The notes: generated by a model from the sequence alone, not told the origin. 64,000 nt of DNA from Gonocerus acuteangulatus (GCA_946811695.1 OX328131.1:11866641-11930640); one strand, 5' to 3'. Positions 20,600 through 32,446 are shown, counted from the first letter of the stretch. Translations and numbers: made by a program.

Positions 20600-20600
<1 letters not shown>
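19843..20600. other. Gene-free stretch with dispersed repeat E
   Basis: The block 19950-20110 resembles 25890-26060 (CCTAAACACAAA, then GTTTTCTRCCCTTAAAC). No gene supported in the rest. Confidence 0.45.
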
Positions 20601-20602
<2 letters not shown>

Positions 20603-20674
<72 letters not shown>

Positions 20675-20675
20675 T

Positions 20676-20742
<67 letters not shown>
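20603..20742. repeat. TA / TG / TA compound microsatellite
   Basis: Two long TA runs separated by a short TG block at 20663-20684. It follows GTGGTTCAAAATTG, which resembles the pre-microsatellite sequence of repeat family A. Confidence 0.97.
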
Positions 20743-21210
20743 TCCCGTGAGTGACACAAAAAACCCAGCGTTTGGGCACTCTTGGTGGTCATTTTGTTTC
20801 ATAAACATAAGGCGCAGATTGTTGGAAAAAAAAATTAAACATTTCATAATTTCGGAACATCCGAAACTAGGCATAAATTAGTCAGACGTATGTCTTATAA
20901 ACTAATATAGCCCCAATACGCTTGAAATTTTAATTTTCTCATGATAGGAGCTGTGAAAGCTACCAACACTAAATAGGATACAATATTAGCTCGGGCGAGG
21001 AATTCTCATATATTCAAATACTGTATCGTTGTAATTGTAATTCCGTTCCAGGGGTTAATAAGGTTCCGAAATTTAGGGGGCCTATATTTCTCATTTCCTT
21101 CAGAAAAGGGAAATATCCTGAGAGCTTTAAATATTTCAGCCCGTTAATATACTATTTCCCAAATCATTTCCGTATTGTTTAAAAGAGGAAATTTCTTAAA
21201 ATATTACGTT
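20743..21210. other. Stretch without a recognised feature
   Basis: AT-rich, no gene or element ends seen. Confidence 0.4.
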
Positions 21211-21760
21211 TTAGCGCGGCTGCTCCCTCCCTTCATAGGGAGGAACCCCGCTTATAAGGTTGATCTCATGAAACAATCCGGAAGTGCAGACTAGAAAATT
21301 TTGCGTCTCAGAAACCCTAGAGACCGAAAATAACGGTGGTTCAAATTTTTATACATATATATATATATTTGTCTGTTCGTGCTTTTCCGGGCTCTATAAT
21401 GGTCAGATTTTAATAAAATTTGGTACAAAAATCTTTCGTCTAATTTGAAAGGTCAAGTTCGTTAACCAGGAGAATCCGCCCTCCGAAACATGGTTTTTGG
21501 AGCGAATGTCGCGCGAAAAAAATCGTTCCTTTTACTTCATGTGCATGCAAGTACTCGTTTTATAGGCTTCTTGGCCTAGGAAAACGAATGAAACCATTTT
21601 CAAGGCGATAGCTTTAACCGTTTTCGAGAACATTGAAAAAAATAGTTGCTGAATAACGTTTTTGGTTTTGGTACTTAAAATCATGGGATTCAGTTGAAAC
21701 ATTTTCTGCATGTTCGGATTTCATCAAAACTAATATGTTTGTTAATATTTTACATGGAGT
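21211..21760 (+). repeat. Repeat family A, uninterrupted copy
   Basis: Begins AGCGCGGCTGCTCC and follows the 61-531 sequence, then runs straight through the site where the Harbinger-like element sits in the first copy (GCTTTAACCG at about 21630). It serves as the empty site. The TA microsatellite is short here (21355-21368). Confidence 0.9.
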
Positions 21761-21904
21761 TTTGTAGATCCAAAATATCCACAGGCATTCTGCCTGATTG
21801 CTCAGGAGTTTTTTTTTCTGAGGAGGAAGACTTGTTTTGGATCGGTTTCTTCTTAGAGCTTTTTGGGGTCGTTGGCGGCCATTCCTGACATTTTTTTTCT
21901 TGTT

Positions 21905-21975
21905 TTATTATTTAATATTTTTTTTCGTGTCAACCTTTGAGGTTATTAACGCCATTCCCTTTAGAAGCGAATAAT
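21905..21975 (-). repeat. SINE-like tail fragment (5S-type family)
   Basis: The minus strand contains GGCGTTAATAACCTCAAAGG then TTGACACGAAAAAAAATATT. It is the same kind of tail as at 15255-15320. Confidence 0.5.
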
Positions 21976-22089
21976 CCGTGATGGTTGTAATCATCAAAGA
22001 TTGTTTGCTAACATATACATCCCCATTAATAAGCAGTATAATATTACATGAGTCTGATAATGCTATTAATTATTTTTAAATGAATCTTG

Positions 22090-22485
22090 TCAGGAGCCTT
22101 TCTCTTCAATGAGCAGCATATCATTCAAGTTCGGTGGTGATATTGATTTTAATTTTATTTTAGTTATTCTCGGACTGATTAAATTTTGCGGATTAATTCT
22201 GCCGCTTCCAAAAAGTCTTGCTATTTGTTTGGTGTCATCGGCTAACATTTCATCAATAGAGTCTGATAGCTGATGTTCTTTTAAATGTTCATAAGCCCTG
22301 CAAGCTGTCAAAATATGCTTTACTGTGAGTTGCACATTGCACGAACCGCACACCGGAGGCGCATTCATTGACATGAGGAAGGAGTGAGTGAGGTTTGTGT
22401 GACCTATTCTTAACCGGGTCAACACCACTTCTTTTCTTCTTGTCTCTTGGATTGATCTTTTCCAAGGCTTAACACTTCCAGACAT
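22090..22485 (-). pseudogene. LINE ORF2 C-terminal fragment (I/jockey-like)
   Basis: The frame contains VLTRLRIGHTNLTHSFLM and a Cys-His cluster, CGSCNVQLTVKHILTACRAY, which is the conserved C-terminal region downstream of RT/RNase H in I- and jockey-type LINEs. The 5' side is cut off at 22485, as usual for truncated insertions. Two relatives are at 55223-55510 and 60890-61168. Nothing upstream encodes the rest. Confidence 0.8.
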
Positions 22486-22880
22486 TTGATCCAGCCGATC
22501 GAATCCTCTTTGATCTGTGGGATTTCAGATGTCCATAAATTACTCAACCTATATCCTTCATCACTTTATGAAGTTCAGAGGATGTTTTGCTATTTTTTTC
22601 GATAATGCTTTCTTTAGAGTTACATTCCATGACTTGAATTTTTCTTTCCCCTTTTATATTTCACTCTCTGGATTATTCGTGTTTACGAAATTTTCTCCTC
22701 CTTCTGTTAAGTTCATATCTAAACTAATATTTATTCGCAGAAGCGGGTAGAAAATAAGATGGCGGCTTCCTTTGTCTCTTTGAAATCGGCTTACTACGGC
22801 ATCTTCGACTGTTTGACCTACATTCCTCCCCCCTCCAAGTGCGTATACGATCGTTTCGCACGAGGTATAGGTCCTTCAAA
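22486..22880. other. Stretch without a recognised feature
   Basis: No gene supported; T-rich with an inserted-looking GC-richer part from 22850 that belongs to the RT fragment. Confidence 0.4.
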
Positions 22881-23162
22881 TTGTGACTCCGGAAGCTAGA
22901 CAAGTAGACGCCAATGTCGACAGCGTATGCAGCTAAGGTGAACAGAGGTAACTGGGCCCAACACCGATCCCTGGGGGACTCCACACGTAGTCGTTCGACT
23001 GCTGGATGTATCACCACCAATCCTGACGGAGAACGTTCTTCCCGACAAGTAGCTCTCAAGAATCTTGAAGAGTTGTGCCGGGAACTGCAGCTGATGCAGA
23101 AGCAGCTGGTGGGACAGGCAGTAAACGTCTGCGTGCAGTTCAAGGAGATAAAGGCACTGCAC
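22881..23162 (-). pseudogene. Non-LTR reverse transcriptase fragment
   Basis: About 45 residues of RT fingers/palm: QLFKILESYLSGRTFSVRIG, followed by TTTCGVPQGSVLGPV, the hallmark PQGS block of jockey-type RTs. The frame then goes out of register. GC content is higher than in the flanks, as expected of an old coding insertion. The YADD block is absent. Confidence 0.8.
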
Positions 23163-23199
23163 ACACTGTGCGACGCATGGGCCATTAGCGCCGTCATCA

Positions 23200-23820
23200 A
23201 TAGTGCAGTAGGAAATTTCTCAACGAGCCGTGAAATGAGAAAATCCCTGCTGCAGGTGGGACTTGACCCCCATCTCCCGTAAAAGAATCCACGGCACTGA
23301 ATGCACTAGGCTGGGTGGGTGACCCCAGTTGAGTTAATATTGTAGGAAATATTACATTGAGGAAAGTAATATAGACAGTGTTAAATTTCATTGTATTAAG
23401 TCATATTTTCCTCTTACGTATACGTAATGCGGAAAATAGGACAAAATAACAAGGACTCATAAGACTACGCTCTTACGTCAATGTATTGAGAAATTCCAAT
23501 CTATGAGAGCCATAGACAAGAATGGAAAAAGTCAATAATGTGCTTGCTAATAACTAAATTTATTAAAATCAATATGTTACAATACTTCTTAGTAATAACC
23601 ATCATTTAAGAGCTTCATCTTTTAACAATTTATTACAAATGATTGGTCAAAAATTCGCTATTGAGTGGAGGGATTTTGAAGCTAGGAATGAGAAACTGTT
23701 GAGTTTCAAACAAGACTTTATATATCCGGAGTGGAAGCTAAGGATTCAATGGACATTAAGGAATAAGCCATCTAAATATTTTTTTAATTTTTTTTTATTG
23801 ATAATTTACGATCTGTACAA
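23200..23820. other. Stretch without a recognised gene
   Basis: No coding region supported. Confidence 0.4.
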
Positions 23821-23934
23821 TAAGTAAATTTGGTCAAACAATAGCAACATATAGGATGAGATCTATCAATTTGTTTTTGGTGTCAAGTTTCGATTTATAT
23901 GCAATTAGTCGTCGGAGAAGTACAAAGAGTTTGC

Positions 23935-25109
23935 TCAGTCCTTGTCTCTTATGTGTTTATTCCAGGTAAGTCGCTTGTCGAGGTGGAATCCTACATATAG
24001 AACGTAGTTAGATTGGGGTAATATGATATTGTGCATTTTTACAGAAGGGCACTCAGCTCTTCGAAGGGTGAAAGTTACATGCGTACATTTCTGAGGGCTC
24101 ATTTGAATGTTCCATTTGTTCACCCATTTCTCGATATCAGTAAGGTAGGTTTGAAGCTTTTCAGATGCCAATTTAGGGTCGGGAGAGGATATAAGGAAGG
24201 CAGTGTCATCGGCGAAAGTAGAAGTGAGTGGCTTAATATCAATGACGGACATCTGTAAAAAAATCAAAATTGAGTTAGCAGTGGATTCCTATAGGTTTTG
24301 GTCTGCTCTTTTCAATGATGAAATCAGTTTCTGTAAAAAACGGGCGTAAACATGTAATTTCTGGCTTCAAAGTAATGGCTGGCAGGATCCTGCTGTGGAG
24401 GTTTTTTTCATAAACGAACACCTACCAATCACCCAATGGGTTCAAAGGTAATTTTCACTAATTGTGTTGAGTGGTATTGATATCAGAAACAGAACAATAT
24501 CAATTTCAAACATATAAGCGTAATTATGAAATAAATATTTTCAAAAAAATATTCACTATAACTTGCAAACGTAAAAGGTGATTTTCTCAACATTTAGAAA
24601 ATGACAGTAGTCCGTCTTTGATATTAAGCCACTCAAGTGATGATATTTGGGGTTGTTGGAATATGTGAAGTAAATATAGTATAAAGGAGAGGAGCTAGGA
24701 TGCTGCCTTGAAGGACACCTGCTTTAATGGTTCGAGGAGAGGAAATCGAAGAGCCATGTTTGATATGGAATGTACTATTTTCAACATATGATTTTAGGAT
24801 AATATAGAAATGGAAAGGAAGGAATGTTTTGAGTTTGTAAAGGAGTCTGGGATGCCACACTCGATCAAAGGCCTGAGCCACGTCAAGAAAGACACTGGAA
24901 CACAAGCCCTTTTGCTCGAGTGAGGTGGATTTGGTTTCAAGTCCACGGAGCATTCGTTGTGTGGTGGAATGTTGGGTGCGGGAGCCGAACTGGTGATCAG
25001 GGAATTTATCTTTTGAGTTTACTATGGGTAGGAGTCTTCTGTACAGGGGTTTTTTAAAATATGTCTGAAATGACTGGGAGTAGGCTAATAGAACGATACT
25101 AGCTGGCAA
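23935..25109 (-). pseudogene. Jockey-like LINE reverse transcriptase, split by a MITE
   Basis: From 25109: DHQFGSRTQHSTTQRMLRGL, LDVAQAFDRVWHPRLLYKL (catalytic Asp region) and AGVLQGSILAPLLYTIFTS (PQGS-block equivalent) on one side. Past the insertion 24226-24634 comes STFADDTAFLISS (FADD catalytic block), EKWVNKWNIQMSPQKC and VGFHLDKRLTWNKHI. The two halves join exactly when the insertion and one AAGT are removed. The frame ends with a stop at 23935; thumb-like residues continue out of frame to about 23820. Not functional. The PQGS block has Leu for Pro. Confidence 0.9.
24226..24634. mobile_element. 409-bp MITE inside the RT pseudogene
   Basis: Inverted ends GAGTGGCTTAATATCAATGA / TCTTTGATATTAAGCCACTC. 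Flanked by a 4-bp duplication AAGT (24222-24225 and 24635-24638), confirmed because removing it restores the RT frame. A second, partly degraded copy in reverse order is at 63183-63562. No coding capacity. Confidence 0.9.
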
Positions 25110-25114
25110 GTATT

Positions 25115-25440
25115 AAGGTGGCCATACATGTTCAGTTCAAATCTCAAGGCCGGGACTGCACAGTTTGGCCTCTAGGTTTTCACACACACGGTAAGTTTAT
25201 AAACCTCAAGGCAGGGACTGCACAGTCTAGTTATAGTAGACCCACTGAATGTGAAGCAAATATCCTCTTGTCCACTCACATAAGGCCTGGCCTGCACAGT
25301 CCTGGCCTCATTGGTCTGTACAGTTAATCTATTGGTTTTATCATTCTACTTAGATGGACTGTACAGTTCAACTCTGGCCTCAAGGTTGTCTCAAACACGG
25401 TGAGGAATGTCTCAAGATTTAGATAGCGCAGTCCAAATTT
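25115..25440 (+). repeat. Dispersed repeat G, second copy at 58880-59205
   Basis: Shared blocks: TTCAAATCTCAAGGCMGRGA, GGACTGCACAGTCYAG, AATATCCTCTTGTCCACWCA, CCTCATTGGTCTGTACAGTT and CACGGTGAGGAATRTCTCAA. GGACTGCACAGT recurs several times within each copy. Nature unknown. Confidence 0.75.
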
Positions 25441-26596
25441 TGTGATATTCCGCTCCGTGTAAGATATTTAAGGGGTTTGGGAATAAAAATACTTCAGAGG
25501 GTTTCCAGGTCGTCTATTTAGACCAATTAAGGTTATTTTTTGGAAAGATGATTCTATTTCTATGTAAGTGACATATATTGTGTTATTGGTAGATATCTAG
25601 TTCATAGGTTCTATGAATATTTGAAGAAATCTTTCAAAATTCTTTCATGAGTGCGACCTTCATAACTAACATCTTTCGGGAAGGTTAAAAATAAATAAAT
25701 AAAAACAAAAATTGAAATAAATAAATAAAAAAAAAATAAGAATAAATAAGTACCAACAAAAAATTAAAAATAAATAAATACAAAAAAAAAACATAAATAA
25801 AATAAATAATCAACGATAAATAAATATAAATGAAAATAAATAAATACTAATAATAAACAAAATAAATAAAATAATGAAATATATATATATATTATTTACA
25901 TATTTAGCTCTTACATCTATGCTACAGTAATATTGTCCAATGCAACATTCTCCTAAACACAAATTTCACTCTGTTCAACCCGAAATTACATTGTACGTGA
26001 GTTCACTATAGTCTAAGGCCGGCGATGAGCTAGTAGTTTTCTGCCCTTAAACCTCCAACCCTTCGAGAAGATTTGAAAATAAATGGAGGTACATTTCAAG
26101 GAGATAAGTTCTGTCCATTAAGTGTTTCTTGGGCATTTAATCTACAATTTGTCCTCATGAAAAGCTCTGAGTTGAAGAGTTGGATTTCTAAAGAGATTTC
26201 CTGTAAAAGCCGACGCGGACTATGAGGATATATTGTGTGCCTTAATACTAGCGAAGCTTGCAGGCTCCTTGACGAGAGGAAGGACTCGCTTCCCTTAAAA
26301 GTAATTACGCTGCCTTTCACCTTTAGCAACTTTAATCAGGTAATTTAGCTTCCACGCCGGCTCTTTAGTTACAATAAAATCTAAATTACTTGATAATTAC
26401 ACCATATTGGTTCTTTTAGCAATTTAAGAACGGTACAACTTGCAACTAGGCCTCATGGAAATCAAGGACTCATCGATGACTGCATATTATTTTCATTTAT
26501 TCATGGAGTTTCACAACGGCAAGGTGATTTGTCCATATAAAAGTAATCAATAAAAACTGTATGAAAGGTATAAAAATAAATTCAGTATACTCAATT
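25441..26596. other. Gene-free stretch with repeat fragments
   Basis: 25600-25690 resembles repeat family F; 25690-25890 is an AAATAAATA-type simple repeat; 25890-26060 resembles repeat E at 19950-20110. Poly-A tracts at 26600-26640 follow. No gene supported. Confidence 0.5.
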
Positions 26597-26670
26597 TCTG
26601 AAAAAAAAAAAAAAAAAAAAAAATAAGTAAAAAAAAAAAAAATAATATTAATATCCTGAGGAGCTATATA

Positions 26671-28251
26671 ATGGCAAGCGAGAATAGTCTTTTCAAGGAA
26701 ATGGTCAAACTAAACGAGAATTATGCAGCCTTAAAATTGAAAACAAGCAACTGGCCGGAAATTACGACAGAATCGGATCGCCTTGGCACATGGCAAAAGA
26801 AAGCATTACATGGGCGATCCCATAGTCGGTTATTTGATCCGGAGGTGGTGCTCTCATGATCGGTAGCGTGGTTGACTTCTGGAAGGCTATTTCCCGAAAC
26901 AGAGGGTTTCGTAATAGCCATCCGGGATCAAGTAATAGCAACAAGAACCTATCGACGCCACGTTTTGAAGGATGTCAACATCTCTGACAAATGTAGACTT
27001 TGTAACAAAGCGTATGAGTCGATCCAGCATATTACGGGGGGCTGTGAGATTCTTGCGGGATCCGATTATCTTCAGCGGCATAATAACGTGGCCAAAATAT
27101 ATCATCAAGCACTCGCAGAAAAATATGGTATGTTGGATGGTGTGGTCCCTTATTACCGCTACGTCCCAAATAGACTTTTAGAGAAAGGTACAATTAAAAT
27201 GTATTGGGACGAAGCAATGTTAACGGACCGTACTGTACATCACAATAAACCGGACATTCTTATCATTGACAAGGGAAGTAGACAGCCGATGTTATTGATT
27301 TCGCAATCCCCAATGATCTAGGCGCACGGTAGTGCGCCAGGCCAAGTTCCGGCCTAAGCATACTGTGTATATATTACAGGCGGTCTTAGAGCCGATTTTT
27401 AGTCTCTCATAACTTTGAACCAGGTAAAGATAAAGTTATGAAATTTTACACAGGTATTATACTACTAAATGTGAGTAAAACTGACAGTTTAGTTTTTCTC
27501 TAAAGATAATTTCGGCACAAAAAAAACATTGCCAAGTTTAAGAATATACCTGGTTGAGGAAAGTGATATTTTAGTAACTGGATATAAGTATTTTTATTGT
27601 TGTTTTTAAAGGTCAGTTGAAGTGTCTTTACTGTTCTTAGTAAGCAACTATGAGGTCTTCCAAGTAATGAACTTGGACATTTCTTTCTTGTATTGGCAAA
27701 TATTTTTGGTTGAAAATATGGTACATTTAATGCACCAACTCATACTACTTTTTTGGAGTGTAAAATGGTTGGCGTTTGGGGGGGGGGGGGGTTAGGAGGG
27801 GATATTTTTGAGGAAGGGAGTGTTTCTTTGTGGGGGCAGGAACTTGGCCTCTATTTCACATTTATGATTTTTTGGGGATGAGAATATCCAGAAATCATAT
27901 GCCGAGAAACTGCGCAAGTATCAGGAGATGGCCATAGAGCTGAAAGACTTGTATAAGTTGGATTCCGCAAGGATTACAGCCGTCATAATCTCGACCAACG
28001 GGCTCATTCCAAAAACGACAATTGCCGCAAATACCTACTTGAAACTGCCGGAGGATCTAATTAAAAATGCTCAACAAGCGGTACTGCTTGATACCGCCAG
28101 AACGGTTCGGAAATTTTTAAATGAACGCCCGTATAAAAACAACAAAAAAATCAATAAAAAAACAATTCTATCGGTTGGCAACAGCCCCCGAAAGAATTTA
28201 TCCCAGGAGACTGAGGAGAAAACCCCCAATAATAATATTAATATAAAATAA
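26671..28251 (+). pseudogene. LINE ORF C-terminus with restriction-like endonuclease, split by an insertion
   Basis: The frame runs from 26671 through one in-frame TGA (26857-26859) to 27315, then resumes at 27882 after a 561-bp insertion and stops at 28249. It contains a CCHC cluster (CRLCNKAYESIQHITGGC) and then HNKPDILIIDKG, the PD..D active-site block of the restriction-like endonuclease found after RT in R2/CRE-type LINEs. The C-terminal helix region (RITAVIISTNGLIPKT .. ARTVRKFLNE) follows. The RT domain itself is missing. Non-functional. Confidence 0.8.
27317..27877. mobile_element. 561-bp insertion in the LINE frame
   Basis: Flanked by ATGA (27313-27316 and 27878-27881); removing it rejoins the LINE frame exactly. 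It opens with a perfect hairpin GGCGCAC-GGTA-GTGCGCC followed by CAGGCCAAGTTCC, and near its other end carries the inverse, GGAACTTGGCC. A run of 14 G is inside. No protein encoded; superfamily not assigned. A GGAACTTGGCC block also occurs at 38146. Confidence 0.75.
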
Positions 28252-28773
28252 AATAAATAATTAAATCAACCCAAATAATTGATTTCATAATTGATACGGG
28301 AAGTGTCATAGGCGAGGTGAAAAAAATCTACCAGCTGTATGTTTGTTCCATACAACTATATAATATAAAGTAGGTGTAGCATGGCTCACTGGGTAACAGC
28401 TAGTATAAAATAAAATAAATAATTAAATCAACCCAAATAATTGATTTCATAATTGATACGGGAAGTGTCATAGGCGAGGTGAAAAAAATCTACCAGCTGT
28501 ATGTTTGTTCCATACAACTATATAATATAAAGTAGGTGTAGCATGGCTCACTGGGTAACAGCTAGTATAAAATAAAATAAATAATTAAATCAACCCAAAT
28601 AATTGATTTCATAATTGATACGAGAAGTGTCATAGGCGAGGTGAAAAAAATCTACCAGCTGTATGTTTGTTCCATACAACTATATATTATAAAGTAGGTG
28701 TAGCATGGCACACTGGGTAACAGCTAGTATAAAATAAAATAAATAATTAAATCAACCCAAATAATTGATTTAA
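28242..28773 (+). repeat. Tandem array, 162-bp unit ending in a Helitron-like 3' end
   Basis: Three full units and part of a fourth, spaced exactly 162 bp (CTAGTATAAAATAAAAT at 28400, 28562, 28724). Each unit carries TGATACGGGAAGTGTCATAG, CTACCAGCTGTATGTTTGTT and, at its end, CACTGGGTAACAGCTAGT, the same 3' end as in the 55-bp array. The fourth unit is cut by the transposon at 28777 and resumes at 31326. Confidence 0.95.
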
Positions 28774-28776
28774 TAA

Positions 28777-31325
28777 CACTGTTCTGCAAAAAAAAACTTT
28801 TCTCCCCTCCCTTGAACAAGTTTGCCTGTTTCTCATGTTTTCAGGTGTGCTGAGTCCGAATCTGAACTCAGAAAAATTCTATCACCCTCTGATGTTGAGA
28901 GAAAAAAGGAGAAACTTGGAAAAAATGAAAAATTGTATTTGAAAATTATTGTCTTTATTATAACAGTTTTCTTTTTCTTTTTCAACGGTAAATATAATTA
29001 ATTGAATCCTGCATGCTATCAGGTATAATACTAGATATGACACTCATAAAATTTACACACATCGTCAATGAGTATTTTTTTTTCTTTTGTACTCTTCCTC
29101 CTCTGTCTCCCGCTGCAGTGTCCAGCAGTAATCCGCCAGCATCTTCTCATTCCATTTGCCAGTATATCTTTTTTCCATTCTGGATATGTCTTGGTGGAAT
29201 CGTTCTCCATGTTCGTCCGAAACTGCACCCAAATTTGGGGCGAAAAAGTCTAGGTGACTATGCAGGAAATGTATTTTTAAGGACATGTTGCATCCCAATG
29301 TTTTATATGAAGTAAGCAGTTCTTGGACTATTTTTCGGTAGTCTCTAGATTTTTCGTTTCACAAAAACTTAGCACATACCTCTCGAAAAGCAATCCAAGC
29401 CTTTTTCTCAGTAGTATTTAACTTTGCTTCAAAAGTGAGGTCCTTGAGTAGATGTCGAATTTGGGGTCCTACGAAAATTCCCTCCTTTATCTTAGCATCG
29501 CTGAGATGCGGAAATTTTTGTTTTAAGTACATGAAACCTTCTCCTTCCTTGTCCATCGCTTTTACGAAGTTTTTCATTAGCCCCAATTTTATGTGGAGGG
29601 GGGGGGGGGGGTAAAATTATTTGGTTTTTGTCCACTAATGGAGGATTGGTAATGTTTTTTTCACCTACTTTTTCCTTACGCTCTGGCCATTTTTTTACGA
29701 CATAATGGTCTCCTCTTTTTCTGCTGTCCCACTCGCACAAAAAACAACAACATTTAGTGTAACCTCCTTGGAGTCCTGTAAGCATGGCTACCACTTTAAG
29801 ATCTGCACAAATGCGCCATTTGTACTCATGGTACTTGATTTTTTGTAGAAGTATCTTCATGTTGTCATAGGTTTCTTTCATGTGGACCGAATGAGCTACT
29901 GGGATAGATGGATGTTTGTTTCCATTATGAAGGAGTACTCCTTTTAAACTAAACTTGGAGCTGTCAATGAATAGCCTCCATTCCTCTGGATTGGTTGGCA
30001 GATCAAGTTCCTGGAGTAAATGAAATACATTATTTCAAAATACAAGATTTTCTTCCATCGAGAAAAAGCATAGAACTCCTGATTCCCGTTTTCTGAAGAA
30101 AGATATATTCACGCCTCCTTCCAAGAGATTCCATTGTTGCAACCTTGACCCAAGCAGCTGAGCTTTTGATTTTGGGAGATCTAAATCATGAACAAGATCA
30201 TTCAATCGCCTCTGATTTATGAGCTGTGGCTGAGTTTCAGAGGGGCTGGACGAACTTGAAATCTCTTCTTGTTGACTGGTTCCAGGTTGAGGTGAAACGC
30301 TTTCAGAATCGCTGCACTCCTCAGAACTAAGACGGAACTTACTCGGATTTGGTGGGATGGGCATGGAGGCATCATGTGGAGCTGGTCTCATGGCAGAGGG
30401 GATGTTGGAATAAACAATTTTCTTTTTTCTCTTGAACGAGAAACCTTTGATTGTGGTCATGCAAAAATAGCAATCGGCCACGTGATTTGTAGGTTCTCGC
30501 CATATCATGAGAACTGCAAATGGCATTGACATATGTGTCCTATTTAGCCAACCAGTCAGAGAACGTGAGCATGAACTACAGCATATTTTAGGAGCCCAGG
30601 ATTTGTCCTGATCACTTACTTTACATCCAAAGTATAACTCGTATGCCTTCTTCACCAGCGGAGTCAGAGGTTTCTGAGTGGACTTGAATGTGACTTCACC
30701 ACATACATAGCAAAAGGAATCAGGCTTATTTATACACTGTCGTGACATTACAGAGAAAAAGTGAACTGTTCCCAGCACAATGATAGCACAACTGAATATC
30801 CAAATAATTGCGTTTAGCGAAAGCCTCGAGAGTACTGATCAAATCCTAGAAGAAAATAGTGACAAGAGAGGGGCTGAGTGGGAGGTGGGAGTTGGGGTAT
30901 TGAGGGTGAAAGGGGGGCAGGTAAGGATTTGAATGAAAAGGATACCACCATAAAAGAGAAAGGAAGGTCATTCCCCTAAAGATCCAGGTAGAGACCAAAT
31001 CCCTGCCTCAAGATCAAAAACTGAAAAAACATTTTTAGCCATATTTCTTCAACCACTTGTAATATTCCCATCAAATTTTTTTTCGTTCAAATATACTTCA
31101 TTGCGCTCAAAATCATCGGGCTTTTGAATTTTTTTCACTATGTTTTGATGCGAAAAAAAATTCGTCAAATTTACAAAAAAACTCACATTTTTGGATAAAA
31201 AACTAGAATTTATCAAGAAACTGTGCGTGATAGACAGAATCTGACTTCAAATTCGTGTTCAGCACATTTGAAAAAAGTAAGAAAGCATGTTTTGGTTTGA
31301 AGGAGGATTTTCGTGCAGAACAGTG
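28777..31325 (-). mobile_element. CMC-like DNA transposon with CACTG ends
   Basis: 2549 bp. Terminal repeats read CACTGTTCTGCA inward from both sides, with further imperfect similarity including a subterminal GCTGA..CGAATYTGAA block. It is flanked by TAA (28774-28776 and 31326-31328), and the interrupted array unit gives the empty site TTCATAATTGATACGG. It encodes one large disrupted protein gene on the minus strand. CACTG-type ends with a 3-bp duplication suggest the CACTA/Mirage/Chapaev group (inference). Confidence 0.75.
29065..30748 (-). pseudogene. Cysteine-rich transposon protein, probable DDE transposase, disrupted
   Basis: About 560 codons from the ATG at 30748 (ten codons inside a slightly longer frame). 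N-terminus: C-x2-C (FCYVCG) paired with KICCSSC, then a second pair beginning CYFCM; then an acidic/serine-rich linker. The core has WRLFIDSSKFSLKGVLLHNG (first Asp on a strand followed by hairpin strands, as in RNase H folds), CADLKVVAMLTGLQ (second Asp), a Cys cluster KCCCFLCEWDS and a late SDEHGERFHQDI (Glu). This order fits DDE enzymes of the CMC group, which carry a Cys pair between the second Asp and Glu. Breaks: in-frame TGA at 30035-30037 and 29359-29361, and a frameshift at the 29598-29612 G run. The same protein type is encoded by the neighbouring element (32095). From memory it recurs as an uncharacterised multicopy protein in invertebrates. Confidence 0.75.
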
Positions 31326-32094
31326 TAATTGATACGGGAAGTGTCATAGGCGAGGTGAAAAAAATCTGCTGAATACCTGTGCTTCGTCATGGCAGAGGAG
31401 TAGAGATTTTATTGCGTTAAATAACACAGGTCCACAAAAAAAAAAAAAGAAAAAAAAAGTGGTTTGTAAAAAAAGTGGGTATCGGACACATTTTTTCTGA
31501 CGTATTTTTTATCGCTGAACACGAACCTGAAGTCATAATTGGGGGCTAATCATCAAAAAACGGAGAAAAATGAAAAACATCGATAAAAATGGTCGATTTA
31601 ATGGTTTTTTAACTATGTAATAATTAATTTGCAGTTTCTGCTTGTTTCTGCAGGTACTGTCCACTCCAGTGTTTCCCAAATATCATTTGTTTGTTGATTA
31701 TTGCATTTTATTTATGTTTTTTATAGGAGATATTTTGTCTTCGATAAAAAATAAAACATCAGGACATTGAGTCGGTACATGTACCGGCAAAATCCTGCTA
31801 CCACGGAGTGTTTTGGCTACGATGACAACTGCCCTTCAACGGGATGTGTAGAATGATTCGCTAGTCAACATTTCGTGGTATCGAAGCCAGCGAAGGCGTG
31901 CTGTTTTGCAGGGAAGCGCTAGAATATGAAAATGAAGGCCGTAGTGTGTCCGACGACGAGTTGACATTGTCCTCGCCAAAGTCGGAAAGCCCTCATACTT
32001 AGGCCTGGGGAGGTATGAGGGTTGTCACCCCTAGGGCGGCTGACTTATCTGCGATCGGGCCAGGTATTCTAGCGTGCGGGGTTTATTTATTTTT

Positions 32095-32371
32095 ATGGAT
32101 TGTAATGCCTCTTCTAATACTGAAAATTTTGCCGGAACTTCTAGTTCTCGTGACGATCACGAATGTTCTAAAAATCCCAATCACTATTGCTTCGTTTGTG
32201 CAAAATACATCGGGATAAAAGAAACAAAGAAACTCACAGATCGACTTGTGACTTTCTATGAAGAATGTTTCGATATGAAAGTTTGTCTTGATTCAAAAAA
32301 TTGGATACCCAATTTTGTTTGTGGATCATGCTACAATATGGTTTATCGATTTGGAAGCACCAAAAACAAGG
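32095..32371 (+). pseudogene. N-terminal fragment of the Cys-rich transposon protein
   Basis: About 92 residues from the ATG at 32095. It has HYCFVCAKYIG (C-x2-C) and, after 35 residues, KNWIPNFVCGSC (second Cys pair), matching the layout SFCYVCG .. KSWAPKICCSSC of the neighbouring element's protein. The pattern W-x-P-x(3)-C-x2-C is shared, so this is the same putative zinc-binding N-terminal module. The frame then runs into a TA microsatellite and the catalytic part is absent. An upstream stretch at 31840-31990 also has an open frame with acidic residues but no recognised family. Confidence 0.7.

Positions 32372-32376
<5 letters not shown>

Positions 32377-32446
<70 letters not shown>

Noticed and set aside
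22914..23282. 122-codon + strand frame
   Set aside because: Overlaps the minus-strand reverse transcriptase fragment, which carries the PQGS block; the + frame matches nothing.
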